Counted from the first letter of the stretch, positions 35,134-43,203 are shown. The stretch is 64,000 nucleotides of DNA from Bacillus sp. NP157 (GCA_018889975.1 CP076546.1:3968001-4032000); one strand, 5' to 3'. Numbers and translations: made by a program. Notes: generated by a model not told the origin, from the sequence alone.

Positions 35134-36023
35134 GGCGCTACATCCTGGCGCTCGTCGTCCTGCTTCCGCTGGCGTCCACGGCGCAGGAGATGCAGGGCAT
35201 GGACCATGCGGCCATGCATCACGATGCGCCGGCCGCTGCCGACCCGCCGCCGGCTTCCGGACACGACATGCACGACATGACGATGGGTCCGATGCAGGGC
35301 GGTAGCGCGCCTGCGGATGCGCGCAGCCCCGACTGGTCCGATGGCGTGGCGCCGTCGTCGATGCACGGCATGGACATGATGGACATGGACGACACCGCAC
35401 CGAACGCGCAGCTGCTGGTCGACCGGCTGGAAAGCTTCGCCGGGCAGGGTGGCCAAGGCCAGTCCTGGGAGGTGGAAGGCGGCTACGGCAACGACACCGA
35501 CAAACTGTGGTTCCGCAGCGAAGGCGAGCGCGAGGGCGGCCGGCCGCACGAGGGCGACGCGGAGCTGTTCTGGAACCATGCGATCGCGACCTTCTGGGAT
35601 ACCCAGCTGGGCGTGCGCAGCGACTTTGGCGAGGGGCCGAAACGCCAGTGGGCGGCCTTCGGCGTGCAGGGACTGGCACCGTACTGGTTCGAGCTGGAAG
35701 CCACTGCCTACGTAGGCCAGTCCGGCCGCACGGCAGCACGCGTTCGCGCCGAGTACGAGCTACGGATCACCCAGCGGCTGATCCTGCAGCCCGAGCTCGA
35801 GGCCAATGCTTACGGCAAGGATGATGAAAACCGTGCGCTGCGCGCCGGGTTGTCCTCGCTCGAGGGAGGCCTGCGCCTGCGCTATGAATTCACCCGCTCG
35901 TTCGCGCCCTATGTCGGCGTGGCGTGGGAACACCTCACGGCAGGCACCGCCGACCTCGCCCGCGAGCAGGGCCGGCGGATCACCGAGCGGCGCTGGGTGG
36001 CGGGCGTCCGTCTCTGGTTCTAG
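35130..36023 (+). CDS. copB: Outer-membrane copper resistance protein CopB
   Basis: The product has 297 residues. The start is GTG 35130, overlapping the copA stop (GTGA), so translation is coupled. After the signal peptide comes a Met/His/Asp-rich stretch (about 20-90, with M-H-G-M-D-M-M-D-M-D-D) that should bind copper. The C-terminal 200 residues form the CopB barrel (F-W-N-H-A-I, W-A-A-F-G-V-Q-G-L-A-P-Y-W-F) ending V-R-L-W-F. It works with CopA in copper sequestration or export across the outer membrane. Confidence 0.94.
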   Translation: MRRYILALVVLLPLASTAQEMQGMDHAAMHHDAPAAADPPPASGHDMHDMTMGPMQGGSAPADARSPDWSDGVAPSSMHGMDMMDMDDTAPNAQLLVDRLESFAGQGGQGQSWEVEGGYGNDTDKLWFRSEGEREGGRPHEGDAELFWNHAIATFWDTQLGVRSDFGEGPKRQWAAFGVQGLAPYWFELEATAYVGQSGRTAARVRAEYELRITQRLILQPELEANAYGKDDENRALRAGLSSLEGGLRLRYEFTRSFAPYVGVAWEHLTAGTADLAREQGRRITERRWVAGVRLWF

Positions 36024-36089
36024 GCCAGTGGACAGGGCGTTGACGCCCGCGGTGGTCTGCTCAGGGACCCGTCACCAGGGAGCGCCGCC

Positions 36090-36269
36090 ATGCCGCCTCG
36101 CGATACCTACGACGATCCGACCACCGGGTCGGGCGACCCCAGCCACGGCCAGCCACCCGGCCCGACGGAGCCCGTGACCACCGGCTCCGGCGATCCCCAG
36201 CACAAGCGCGATGGCGATGCCGGCGACGGGGATGTCGAAAACGCCGCTGGCGGATCGACGCCCAGGTAG
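36090..36269 (+). CDS. Small acidic Gly/Asp/Pro-rich protein with an internal repeat
   Basis: The product has 59 residues, with AGGGAG ending 7 nt before ATG 36090, a strong ribosome site. The motif T-T-G-S-G-D-P occurs twice (residues 11-17 and 30-36), each followed by S/Q-H. The rest is rich in D, G and P and has no hydrophobic core, so it is probably disordered. No family recognised. It lies between copB and the VOC gene, 66 bp after copB, and could be the last gene of that transcript. Confidence 0.6.
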   Translation: MPPRDTYDDPTTGSGDPSHGQPPGPTEPVTTGSGDPQHKRDGDAGDGDVENAAGGSTPR

Positions 36270-36290
36270 ACCCCCACGCAGGAGCCGCCC

Positions 36291-36770
36291 ATGGCCGCCA
36301 CCTTCCACCGCATCACGCCCTTCCTCTGGTTCGATACCCAGGCCGAGGAGGCCGCGGCGTTCTATGTCTCGATCTTCCCGAACTCGAAGATCACTTCGGT
36401 GACGCGTTACTCAGAGGAAGTGTCCGCGGCCTCGGGGCGTCCGCCGGGTTCGGTGATGACGGTCGCCTTCGAACTGGATGGCCAGCCGATCACGGCGCTG
36501 AACGGCGGCCCGACCTTCACCTTCAACCAGGCGCTCTCGCTGGTCGTGCATTGCCACGACCAGCGAGAGATCGACCATTACTGGGAGGAGCTGTCCGCCG
36601 GCGGCGATCCCGCCACCCAGGCCTGTGGCTGGCTCAACGACAGGTACGGCCTGTCGTGGCAGATCGTGCCGGCGGACATCGAACGGCTGGTGCAGAACCC
36701 GGGCTCGGTCGCGGCTTTGATGCACATGACCCGGCTCGACATCGCGGCGCTGGAAGCCGCCGCGACCTGA
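36291..36770 (+). CDS. VOC-superfamily protein, PhnB-like
   Basis: The product has 159 residues; GGAG lies 7 nt before the ATG. The opening I-T-P-F-L-W-F-D-x-Q-A-E-E-A-A-A-F-Y-V-S-I-F-P-N-S-K-I and the later A-L-N-G-G-P, Y-G-L-S-W-Q-I-V-P are hallmarks of the PhnB/'3-demethylubiquinone-9 methyltransferase-like' VOC group. Despite that label, these are small metal-fold proteins of unproven function. It is convergent with the NmrA gene, with 2 bp between stops. Confidence 0.9.
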   Translation: MAATFHRITPFLWFDTQAEEAAAFYVSIFPNSKITSVTRYSEEVSAASGRPPGSVMTVAFELDGQPITALNGGPTFTFNQALSLVVHCHDQREIDHYWEELSAGGDPATQACGWLNDRYGLSWQIVPADIERLVQNPGSVAALMHMTRLDIAALEAAAT

Positions 36771-36772
36771 GT

Positions 36773-37639
36773 TCAGCGCGCCGCGGTTTCCTTGACGAAG
36801 GCGGCGTAGGTCCGCGGCTCGCGGCCGAGCAGCGTGCGCAGGGTGCCGCGTGCGGCTGGCTTGCCGCGCATGCCGTCGCGGTGGAACCGGGCCAGCATCA
36901 GGCGCAGGTCGTAGGCCTGCCAGGCGGGCAGGTTCTGGCCAATGGCCGCCTCAGCGGCGTCCAGGTCGCTGCCGCCGTAGACGACGTCGCGGCCCAGCTC
37001 GTTCGCCCAGGTCGCCGCGGCCGAGGTACCGGTGATCGCCTCCGGCCCGGTGATCTCGATCACTTCGCGCGGCAGCGGGCCGGCGGCGCGGGCACGGCGG
37101 AGCAGGGCGGCCGTGGCCACGTCGGCGATGTCGCGGATGTCGACCATCTCGATGCCAGCGTCGCCCAGGGCCATCGGATACACGCCGTGCTGGGCGGCGA
37201 CGTCCTTCAGCGCCGTGTCGTTCTGCATGAAGTAGGACGGACGCAGCACCGTGGCGGGCAGGTCGAACTGCTCGATCATCCGTTCGATCGTGTACTTCAC
37301 CGTGAAGTGCGGCACGTCGGTGAAGTGCTCGGCGTTGAGCACCGACAGGTAGACGAAGCGCTGGATACCGGCGTCGCGGGCCAGGGTCAGGACGGTCAGG
37401 CCCTGGTTGAGTTCTTCGACGGCGACGGGGCTGAGCAGGAACAGCGTGTCGACCCCCTGCAGCGCGGCACGCAGCGAGGCCGGGTCGTTGGCGTCGCCAG
37501 CGACGGCGCGTACGCCGGCGGGACCCTGGTACGACGCCGGGTTGCGCGTCATCGCGCGGACATCGGCGCCGGCGGCGGCGAGGCGTTCAACGACGGCCGA
37601 GCCGACCTGGCCGGTGGCACCGATAACGAGAATGCTCAT
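36773..37639 (-). CDS. NmrA-like NAD(P)-binding oxidoreductase
   Basis: The product has 288 residues from ATG 37639 (GGAG at -13 to -10). It has a Rossmann fold with dinucleotide motif G-A-T-G-Q-V-G and an atypical SDR layout: there is no Y-x-x-x-K catalytic pair in the usual place (V-K-Y-T-I-E-R-M-I is nearest). This is the NmrA/QOR2-like group, which senses or reduces with NADPH. It is divergent from a LysR gene across 101 bp that contain palindromic sites, the classical arrangement for LysR control of the enzyme. Confidence 0.88.
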   Translation of the reverse strand: MSILVIGATGQVGSAVVERLAAAGADVRAMTRNPASYQGPAGVRAVAGDANDPASLRAALQGVDTLFLLSPVAVEELNQGLTVLTLARDAGIQRFVYLSVLNAEHFTDVPHFTVKYTIERMIEQFDLPATVLRPSYFMQNDTALKDVAAQHGVYPMALGDAGIEMVDIRDIADVATAALLRRARAAGPLPREVIEITGPEAITGTSAAATWANELGRDVVYGGSDLDAAEAAIGQNLPAWQAYDLRLMLARFHRDGMRGKPAARGTLRTLLGREPRTYAAFVKETAAR

Positions 37640-37708
37640 GGCGAAACTCCTTTGCGTTGGGAATGGGCAAAGGATGAGCGTCTCGGATGCGGTACGATAG
37701 CCACTGAA

Positions 37709-37722
37709 ACGAGACGTCTCGT
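37709..37722. promoter_or_regulatory. Palindromic operator between the NmrA-like and LysR genes
   Basis: ACGAGACGTCTCGT is a perfect 14-bp palindrome, 19 bp before the LysR start. Its half CGTCTCG also occurs alone at 37679-37685, 36 bp away. Two sites at this spacing fit a LysR recognition site plus an activation site. The binding protein is inferred to be the adjacent LysR. Confidence 0.55.
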
Positions 37723-37740
37723 CCCACTGGTGGAACACCC

Positions 37741-38634
37741 ATGGACCTGCTGGCCCTGACCGACTTCATCGCCGTCGCCACCCACGGAGGCTTTGGTGCC
37801 GCCAGCCGGGCGACGGCGCGCCCCAAGGCGACGCTGTCGCGGCGGGTGCGCGAGCTGGAAGACACGCTGGGCGTTCGCCTGGTCGAGCGCGGGGCCCGCC
37901 CGTTCCGCCTCACCGAAGAGGGCGCGCTGCTGCATGGCGAAACCGCGGGCATGCTCGGCCGGATCGATGCGGTGGCCGCGGACCTTGCCGCCGGCGCCGG
38001 CGGGCCACGCGGCCGCCTGCGGATCAGCGTGCCCGTGTTGTTCGCCCAGCGTGGCCTTGGCCGGCTCGCCGCGCGTTTCGCCGCGGCGTATCCCGCGGTG
38101 GAGGTCGAGATCGTCGCCGACGATCGCTTCGTCGATCCCCTGGCCGAAGGCTTCGACCTGATCGTGCGCGCGAACCCGAAGCCGACCACCGAACTGGCCG
38201 GGCGTTGCTTCCTGCGCGACCGCTACGTGGTCGCCGCGGTGCCGGCGTTGGCGAAGCCGAAGCAAGGTGCGAGCTTTCCTGCGATCGTGCTGCCCGCGGT
38301 CGCCGAAGGCGGCACGTGGCAACTGATCGATGGGAAGAAGCGCCTCGCGGTGACGCCGACGACGATCCTGCGCCTGTCGTCGATGGCGATGGTGCACGAC
38401 GCGGTGCTCGAGGGCACCGGCGCAGGCATGCTGCCGTCGTCGCTGATCGCGCGCGACCTCGCCAGCGGTGCGCTGGTCTCGTGGGGCGCGGTGGAAGGAC
38501 GCAACATCGAAGTGTGGGCGTTGTACGCACCGCAGCGGCATGTGGCGCCGAAGGTGTCGGCGTTCGTGAACCTGTTGGTGGAGCATTTCAGGGATGCGTC
38601 GCCGTTGCATTTTGGTGCGTTGGGGTTTGTTTGA
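37741..38634 (+). CDS. LysR-family transcriptional regulator
   Basis: The product has 297 residues. The N-terminal winged HTH (about 1-60) reads D-L-L-A-L-T-D-F-I-A-V-A, then G-G-F-G-A-A-S-R-A-T, then L-S-R-R-V-R-E-L-E. The effector domain (about 90-290) follows. The T-L-S-R-R-V-R-E-L-E-D and G-R-L-R-I-S-V-P style suits the CrgA/DmlR-like group that often controls an adjacent reductase. The divergent NmrA-like gene is the probable target. Confidence 0.93.
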   Translation: MDLLALTDFIAVATHGGFGAASRATARPKATLSRRVRELEDTLGVRLVERGARPFRLTEEGALLHGETAGMLGRIDAVAADLAAGAGGPRGRLRISVPVLFAQRGLGRLAARFAAAYPAVEVEIVADDRFVDPLAEGFDLIVRANPKPTTELAGRCFLRDRYVVAAVPALAKPKQGASFPAIVLPAVAEGGTWQLIDGKKRLAVTPTTILRLSSMAMVHDAVLEGTGAGMLPSSLIARDLASGALVSWGAVEGRNIEVWALYAPQRHVAPKVSAFVNLLVEHFRDASPLHFGALGFV

Positions 38635-38652
38635 GAGAGGCGGGTAAGAGCA

Positions 38653-38674
38653 TCGCGCGCGGGCGCGCTCCTAC
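38653..38674 (-). repeat. Solitary REP element
   Basis: TCGCGCGCGGGCGCGCTCCTAC, one base different from the consensus (GGG instead of AGG in the loop). It lies 19 bp after the LysR gene with no partner nearby. The following 40 bases carry two near-copies of GGGGATGCGTTG. Confidence 0.7.
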
Positions 38675-38779
38675 GGGGGGCGTCGACATGCGGGGATGCG
38701 TTGGAAACACGGGGGTGCGTTGACAGCGGGATGCGGGGCGGGTGAAAGTCGGGCGTCATACCATCGCGGGGAGAGGGTG

Positions 38780-40240
38780 TTGAATCGTCGGGAATTCGCG
38801 AAAGCGCTGGCGCTTGCCAGCGTCGTGGGGAAGGGACTGTTGCCGGCGACGAACGCCTTCGCGCAGGCACCAAAGATGCAACGTGGCGTGGCGGTGGATC
38901 CAGCGAAACTGCGCGACCTGCAGCAAGCCTTCCTCGAACTGCGCTTCGGCATGTTCATCCACCTCAACATGGCGACGTTCGAAGAGCGCGAATGGGGCGA
39001 TCCCACGCTGTCGCCGACGTTGTTCAATCCCCGGCACCTCGATCCCGCGCAGTGGGCGAAGGCGGCGAAGTCGGCGGGCATGGGCTATGCGTGCCTGACC
39101 ACCAAGCACCACGATGGCTTCTGCCTGTGGCCGACGAAGACCGGTAGCGCGAACGTGATGCAGTCGTCGTATCCACGCGACGTGGTGCGAGCGTACGTGG
39201 ATGCCTTCCGCAAGGCGGGGCTGAAGGTCTGCCTGTATTTCTCGATCCTCGACCTGCGCCAGGACATTCGCGCGCGCACCGTCACTCCTGCGAAGATCGC
39301 GCTGATCAAGGCGCAGATCACCGAGCTGCTGACCCACTACGGACCGCTGACGGCGCTGATCCTCGACGGGTGGAACGCATCGTGGTCGCGCATCTCGTAC
39401 GCCGAGTTGCCCTATCGCGAGATCTACGACCTGGTCAAATCGCTGCAGCCCGACTGCCTGCTCACCGACCACAACGCCGGCAGCTATCCGGGCACGGCGC
39501 TCTACTACACCGACATCAAGCAATACGAACAACACGCCGGGCAGAAGATCCCGCCCGACAGTCCCGTGCCCTCGCAGTCCGGCACCACGCTGCAAAGCGA
39601 CTGGTTCTGGAAGTCCACCTATCCGACCTCCGAACTCGCCGCGGCGCGGACCATCGTCGACGAGTGGCTGGTGCCGTTCAACGCGAACCACTGCAACCTG
39701 ATCCTCAATGTCGCGCCGAACCGCGACGGCCGCTTCGACGACAACGCCGTGGCCCGGCTCGCCGAGATCGGCCGGCTGTGGAAGCCCGGCCCGGTGGCGC
39801 CGATCGCACGTCAGGTGACGATCACCACGCCCGACCTCGCGGCCGGCAAGCCGGCATGGGCCAGCGCAAGCGACGAAGCGGTCGGGCCCGACCTCGCCTT
39901 CGACGACAACTTCCGCACCTACTGGCTCGCCGACCGTGGCAAGGCCGAAGGCTGGATCGAAGTGCGCTTCGACGCGCCCGTGGCCTTCAACACGCTGGCG
40001 ATCGTCGAGCCCGTCCATGACGCCGACTACGGTGCCACCAGCCGGATCACCGCCTACAAGGTGCAGGCGGAGCAGGGCGGGGCATGGGTCGATCTCGCCA
40101 GCGGCGGCACCCCGCTCGCATATCAGTTCCATGAAGTGCCGCGGACCACCGCGTCGCGGGTGCGCCTGTGGGTGCAGGGCCGCCAGCCGGGCATCACCGA
40201 ATTCGCCCTCTACGATGAGCCAGACTTCACGCCACGATAA
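38780..40240 (+). CDS. Exported alpha-L-fucosidase, GH29, with discoidin-like domain
   Basis: The product has 486 residues from TTG 38780. This start gives GGAG a 6-nt spacing, while GTG 38777 would be only 3 nt away. Residues 1-30 (N-R-R-E-F-A-K-A-L-A-L-A-S) look like a Tat signal. The GH29 barrel (about 45-370) shows F-G-M-F-I-H, K-H-H-D-G-F-C-L-W and L-I-L-D-G-W with the presumed nucleophile Asp. The C-terminal 120 residues (W-I-E-V-R-F-D-A-P-V-A-F-N-T-L-A-I-V-E) form an F5/8-type carbohydrate-binding domain. It removes terminal fucose, and complements the GH20 and GH3 enzymes elsewhere in the window. Confidence 0.9.
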   Translation: MNRREFAKALALASVVGKGLLPATNAFAQAPKMQRGVAVDPAKLRDLQQAFLELRFGMFIHLNMATFEEREWGDPTLSPTLFNPRHLDPAQWAKAAKSAGMGYACLTTKHHDGFCLWPTKTGSANVMQSSYPRDVVRAYVDAFRKAGLKVCLYFSILDLRQDIRARTVTPAKIALIKAQITELLTHYGPLTALILDGWNASWSRISYAELPYREIYDLVKSLQPDCLLTDHNAGSYPGTALYYTDIKQYEQHAGQKIPPDSPVPSQSGTTLQSDWFWKSTYPTSELAAARTIVDEWLVPFNANHCNLILNVAPNRDGRFDDNAVARLAEIGRLWKPGPVAPIARQVTITTPDLAAGKPAWASASDEAVGPDLAFDDNFRTYWLADRGKAEGWIEVRFDAPVAFNTLAIVEPVHDADYGATSRITAYKVQAEQGGAWVDLASGGTPLAYQFHEVPRTTASRVRLWVQGRQPGITEFALYDEPDFTPR

Positions 40241-40261
40241 GCTAACGCGTTGAAACATGGC

Positions 40262-40290
40262 GCATTGCCTCCCATATCGGGAGGTGATGC
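40262..40290. other. Hairpin between the fucosidase and DksA-like genes
   Basis: GCATTGCCTCCC pairs with GGGAGGTGATGC over 12 positions, two of them G-U, around a 5-nt loop. There is no T-run, so it is not a standard terminator. It ends 20 bp before the DksA-like ATG and includes a Shine-Dalgarno-like GGGAGGTG, so it may be a leader structure. A related CCCATATGGG palindrome precedes the LLM gene near 19893. Confidence 0.4.
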
Positions 40291-40310
40291 AACGTGGCCG
40301 GAGGTGGCCC

Positions 40311-40577
40311 ATGGCGACCGGATGGGCGGGCGATACCGCCGTACAGGACCAGATCGACGCCACCGTGGAAGACGCGGTGAAGCGGGCACGCAGTCGCATG
40401 GCGAAGGGTCCCAGCCTGGAGCGCTGCGAGGAGTGCGAAAAGCCGATTCCCGAAGCGCGGCGCAAGGCCGTCCCCGGCGTGCGCCTGTGCGTGGCCTGCC
40501 AGGAAGCCGCCGACCGCGACGAAGCCACCCACAGCGGTTACAACCGTCGCGGCAGCAAGGACAGCCAGTTGCGCTGA
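40311..40577 (+). CDS. DksA/TraR-type zinc-finger protein (YbiI-like)
   Basis: The product has 88 residues from ATG 40311 (GGAGG at -11 to -7). It has the four-Cys zinc finger C-E-E-C, 17 residues, C-V-A-C, with the E-x-P-I-P-E-A-R-R-K-A-V-P-G-V-R motif of the DksA C-terminal part. The long coiled-coil that inserts into RNA polymerase is missing, so it resembles YbiI/TraR rather than DksA itself. A role at RNA polymerase is possible but unproven. The phosphatase gene starts 44 bp downstream. Confidence 0.9.
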   Translation: MATGWAGDTAVQDQIDATVEDAVKRARSRMAKGPSLERCEECEKPIPEARRKAVPGVRLCVACQEAADRDEATHSGYNRRGSKDSQLR

Positions 40578-40621
40578 GCATTACCATGGGCGTTCCCCCG
40601 CGCAGCAAGGCACGTCCCCCC

Positions 40622-41254
40622 ATGCTCGAACACCTGATCGTCTGCCGCCATGGCGAAACCGAATGGAACCGCGAACGGCGGACGCAGGGCCGGGAAGACA
40701 GCCCGCTGACGGCCGCGGGCATCGATCAGGCCGCGGCACTGGGCCGCGCACTCGCGGCGCGCGGCGTCGAGCACGTCGTCTCGTCGACGCTGGGCCGGGC
40801 CATGCACACCGCGGAGATCGTCGCCGGCATCGTCGGTTGCACGGTGTCGGTGGATGCCCGGCTGGTCGAGCGCGCCTTCGGTCATCTGGAAGGGCGCCAA
40901 TTCGGCGAAATCCCCCTCGATGAGACCTGGACCGCGATCGTTCGCGGCATCGACCCCGACGTCACCGCGCCCGGCTCCGAATCGTTGCGCGAGGTGGGCG
41001 CGCGGATGCTGGCGGCCCTGCACGATTGCCTGTCGTTGCCCTATCGCAACGTCGCGGTGATCAGCCACGGCCACAGCCTGCGCGGCATGCTGGGAGCGCT
41101 GAAAGAAAGCAGCGACTACGCGGCCTACCATCACGGCAACTGCGGCTTCGCACCCCTGCAGGTGCGCGACGGCGTGTTCTCGGTCGAGGCATGGAACGTC
41201 GACCCGCTCGCCGTCGATGCCGCCGACGCCATGCCTGTCACAAATCAGAAATAA
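40622..41254 (+). CDS. Histidine-phosphatase (phosphoglycerate-mutase-like) family protein
   Basis: The product has 210 residues. The catalytic R-H-G-E motif (Arg9-His10) and the second His in S-H-G-H are present, with E-R-x-F-G-x-L-E-G as in the broad-specificity PGM-like phosphatases. Substrate unknown; small phosphorylated metabolites are usual. ATG 40622 is preferred over an ATG 36 bp upstream because the R-H-G motif then falls at the normal distance. Confidence 0.9.
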   Translation: MLEHLIVCRHGETEWNRERRTQGREDSPLTAAGIDQAAALGRALAARGVEHVVSSTLGRAMHTAEIVAGIVGCTVSVDARLVERAFGHLEGRQFGEIPLDETWTAIVRGIDPDVTAPGSESLREVGARMLAALHDCLSLPYRNVAVISHGHSLRGMLGALKESSDYAAYHHGNCGFAPLQVRDGVFSVEAWNVDPLAVDAADAMPVTNQK

Positions 41255-41273
41255 TTGATTTAAAACGATTTAT

Positions 41274-41301
41274 TTAAGTAAATGGGGCAGGCTGCCGATA
41301 C
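41274..41301 (+). promoter_or_regulatory. Sigma-28 (FliA)-like promoter of the c-di-GMP gene
   Basis: The -10 element GCCGATAC (41294-41301) matches seven of eight bases of the FliA consensus GCCGATAA. The -35 is weaker: TTAAGTAA at 12-bp spacing, matching five of eight. A start point near 41308 would exclude the GTG at 41304 and support ATG 41328. Confidence 0.45.
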
Positions 41302-41327
41302 CGGTGGCAGACCACCGGCCATCCCCC

Positions 41328-43160
41328 ATGCCCACCTCCCATGCCCCCGCCGGCCGCGAGCCGTCGCCGATCGAACAGGCGCTCTCCGGCGCCTCGCTCT
41401 CGGCCGTGTTCCAGCCGGTCATCCGTGTCACCGACGGCGAGGTGGTGGCGCACGAAGGCCTGATCCGTTGCGCGTTGCCCCATCTCGCGCTCACCCCGAC
41501 CGACCTGCTCGACCTGGCTCGCGCGCGCGGCCGCCTGGGCGAATTCGAACTGGTGGCGGCACGCCGTGTCGCCGAGGGCTTCGTCGCTTTGGGCCTGCCC
41601 GGGCGCCTGCTGGTGAACCTCAGCGCGCAGGCGGTGATGCACGAGGGCGTCGCCGCCGAGGATGTCATCGCCGCCCTGTCGGTGCCCGGCCTCGACCTTG
41701 GCCGGGTCACCATCGAGCTGACCGAACGCGACATCGTCGAAAACGCCGCCAAGCTGGCGCACGCCCTGGGCTACCTGCGTGCCCGCGGCGTGCGCGTCGC
41801 GCTGGATGACTTCGGCAACGGCCACTCTAACTTCGAGATGTGGAACGAGATCCACCCCGAGGTCGTCAAGATCGATCGTTACCTGATCAACGGCCTCGCC
41901 AGCAGCGCGGAACGCCTGGCGATCGTCCGCGCCCTGTGTTCGGTGGCAGAGACGCTCGGTGCCGATCTCGTCGGCGAGGGCGTGGAGGACGAAGCCGACC
42001 TGCGCATGCTGCGCGAGCTCGGCATTCCCTACGCTCAGGGCTTCCTCATCGCCCGCCCTTCGAGCACGCCATCGGCCGACATTCCCGCCCACGTCGCGGC
42101 CGCCCTGCGACGCACCGTGGTACCGGTGCCGCCGCGACCGAGCGGCCCCGTCGCCGCGCGCCTGTTGACCGCGGGCCACATGTTGATCGAGGCGCCCGCC
42201 GTGGCGCCGCGGCAGAGCAACGACGACATCGCCGAGGTGTTCGCCGCGCACCCGCGCCTGCATGCCGTGGCGGTGGTGGACGACGGCGTGCCCGTCGGCA
42301 TCGTCAACCGGCGCACCTTCACCGAACGCATGGCCCAGCCCTTCGCGCGCGAGCTGTTCGGACGCAAGGCCTGCACCAGCTTCATGCACGCCGATCCGCT
42401 GCTGTGCGACGAAGAGATGCCCCTGCAGGGCATGGCCGACATCCTGCGCGGCGAAGACCAGCGCTACCTCAGCGACGGTTTCATCATCACCTCCGCCGGC
42501 CATTACATCGGCCTGGGCACGGGCGAATCGCTGGTGCGGCGCGTGACCGAGATCCGCGTGGAGGCCGCGCGCTACGCCAACCCGCTGACCTTCCTGCCGG
42601 GCAACCTGCCGGTGACCGAACACATCGAGCGCCTGCTGCGTGCGGCCCGCCCGTTTGCCGCGGCGTATTTCGACCTCGACAACTTCAAGCCCTTCAACGA
42701 CCAGTACGGATACTTTCGCGGCGACGAGATGATCCGCCTGTTGGCCAGCGTGCTCACCGGCGCCCTGCGCCACGACGCGGACTTCGTCGGCCACATCGGC
42801 GGCGACGATTTCATGGTGGTGTTCCAGGGCATGGACTGGCAGGGCCGTTGCGAAGAGATGCGCCAGCGCTTCAACGCCATGGCCGGCAACCTGTTCGACG
42901 AGGTCGACCGGCAACGCGGTGGCATCGACAGCGAAGACCGCCACGGCAACCGCCGCTTCTTCCCGATCACGACCGTGGCCGTGGGCATCGCCTGTTTCAC
43001 CGACGCGTTCCCCGCCGATGCCGAAGTCGTGGCCAGCCTCGCGGCATCGGCCAAGCGGGTGGCCAAGAACGCGGGCATCGGGACGCATGCGGTCGCCTGG
43101 CAGGACGACGACGGGATCCTTGCGTCACGACATATTCAAGTGTCTGAAATAAAACAGTAA
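41328..43160 (+). CDS. EAL-CBS-GGDEF domain c-di-GMP protein
   Basis: The product has 610 residues from ATG 41328. The EAL domain is N-terminal (about 15-255) and reads E-G-L-I-R (Glu43) with N in L-V-N-L-S, E-L-T-E-R, D-D-F-G, V-K-I-D and G-E-G-V-E, so all phosphodiesterase residues are kept. A CBS-like pair lies at about 280-415. The C-terminal GGDEF domain has G-G-D-D-F (491-495), where the catalytic Glu is Asp. The inhibitory-site R-x-x-D is H-D-A-D. It is therefore most likely a c-di-GMP phosphodiesterase with a degenerate, possibly regulatory cyclase domain. It is predicted cytosolic. A chemoreceptor gene follows. Confidence 0.92.
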   Translation: MPTSHAPAGREPSPIEQALSGASLSAVFQPVIRVTDGEVVAHEGLIRCALPHLALTPTDLLDLARARGRLGEFELVAARRVAEGFVALGLPGRLLVNLSAQAVMHEGVAAEDVIAALSVPGLDLGRVTIELTERDIVENAAKLAHALGYLRARGVRVALDDFGNGHSNFEMWNEIHPEVVKIDRYLINGLASSAERLAIVRALCSVAETLGADLVGEGVEDEADLRMLRELGIPYAQGFLIARPSSTPSADIPAHVAAALRRTVVPVPPRPSGPVAARLLTAGHMLIEAPAVAPRQSNDDIAEVFAAHPRLHAVAVVDDGVPVGIVNRRTFTERMAQPFARELFGRKACTSFMHADPLLCDEEMPLQGMADILRGEDQRYLSDGFIITSAGHYIGLGTGESLVRRVTEIRVEAARYANPLTFLPGNLPVTEHIERLLRAARPFAAAYFDLDNFKPFNDQYGYFRGDEMIRLLASVLTGALRHDADFVGHIGGDDFMVVFQGMDWQGRCEEMRQRFNAMAGNLFDEVDRQRGGIDSEDRHGNRRFFPITTVAVGIACFTDAFPADAEVVASLAASAKRVAKNAGIGTHAVAWQDDDGILASRHIQVSEIKQ

Positions 43161-43176
43161 TCTTCGACATTCGGGC

Positions 43177-43203
43177 TAAAGTTGCCGAAAATGCGGCCGA
43201 TCA
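43177..43203 (+). promoter_or_regulatory. Sigma-28 (FliA) promoter of the chemoreceptor gene
   Basis: TAAAGTTG (43177-43184), an exact 11-bp spacer, then GCCGATCA (43196-43203). This matches the E. coli FliA consensus TAAAGTTT-N11-GCCGATAA at 14 of 16 positions. It places the chemoreceptor in the late flagellar class. ATG 43233 is then about 23 nt into the transcript. Confidence 0.8.
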
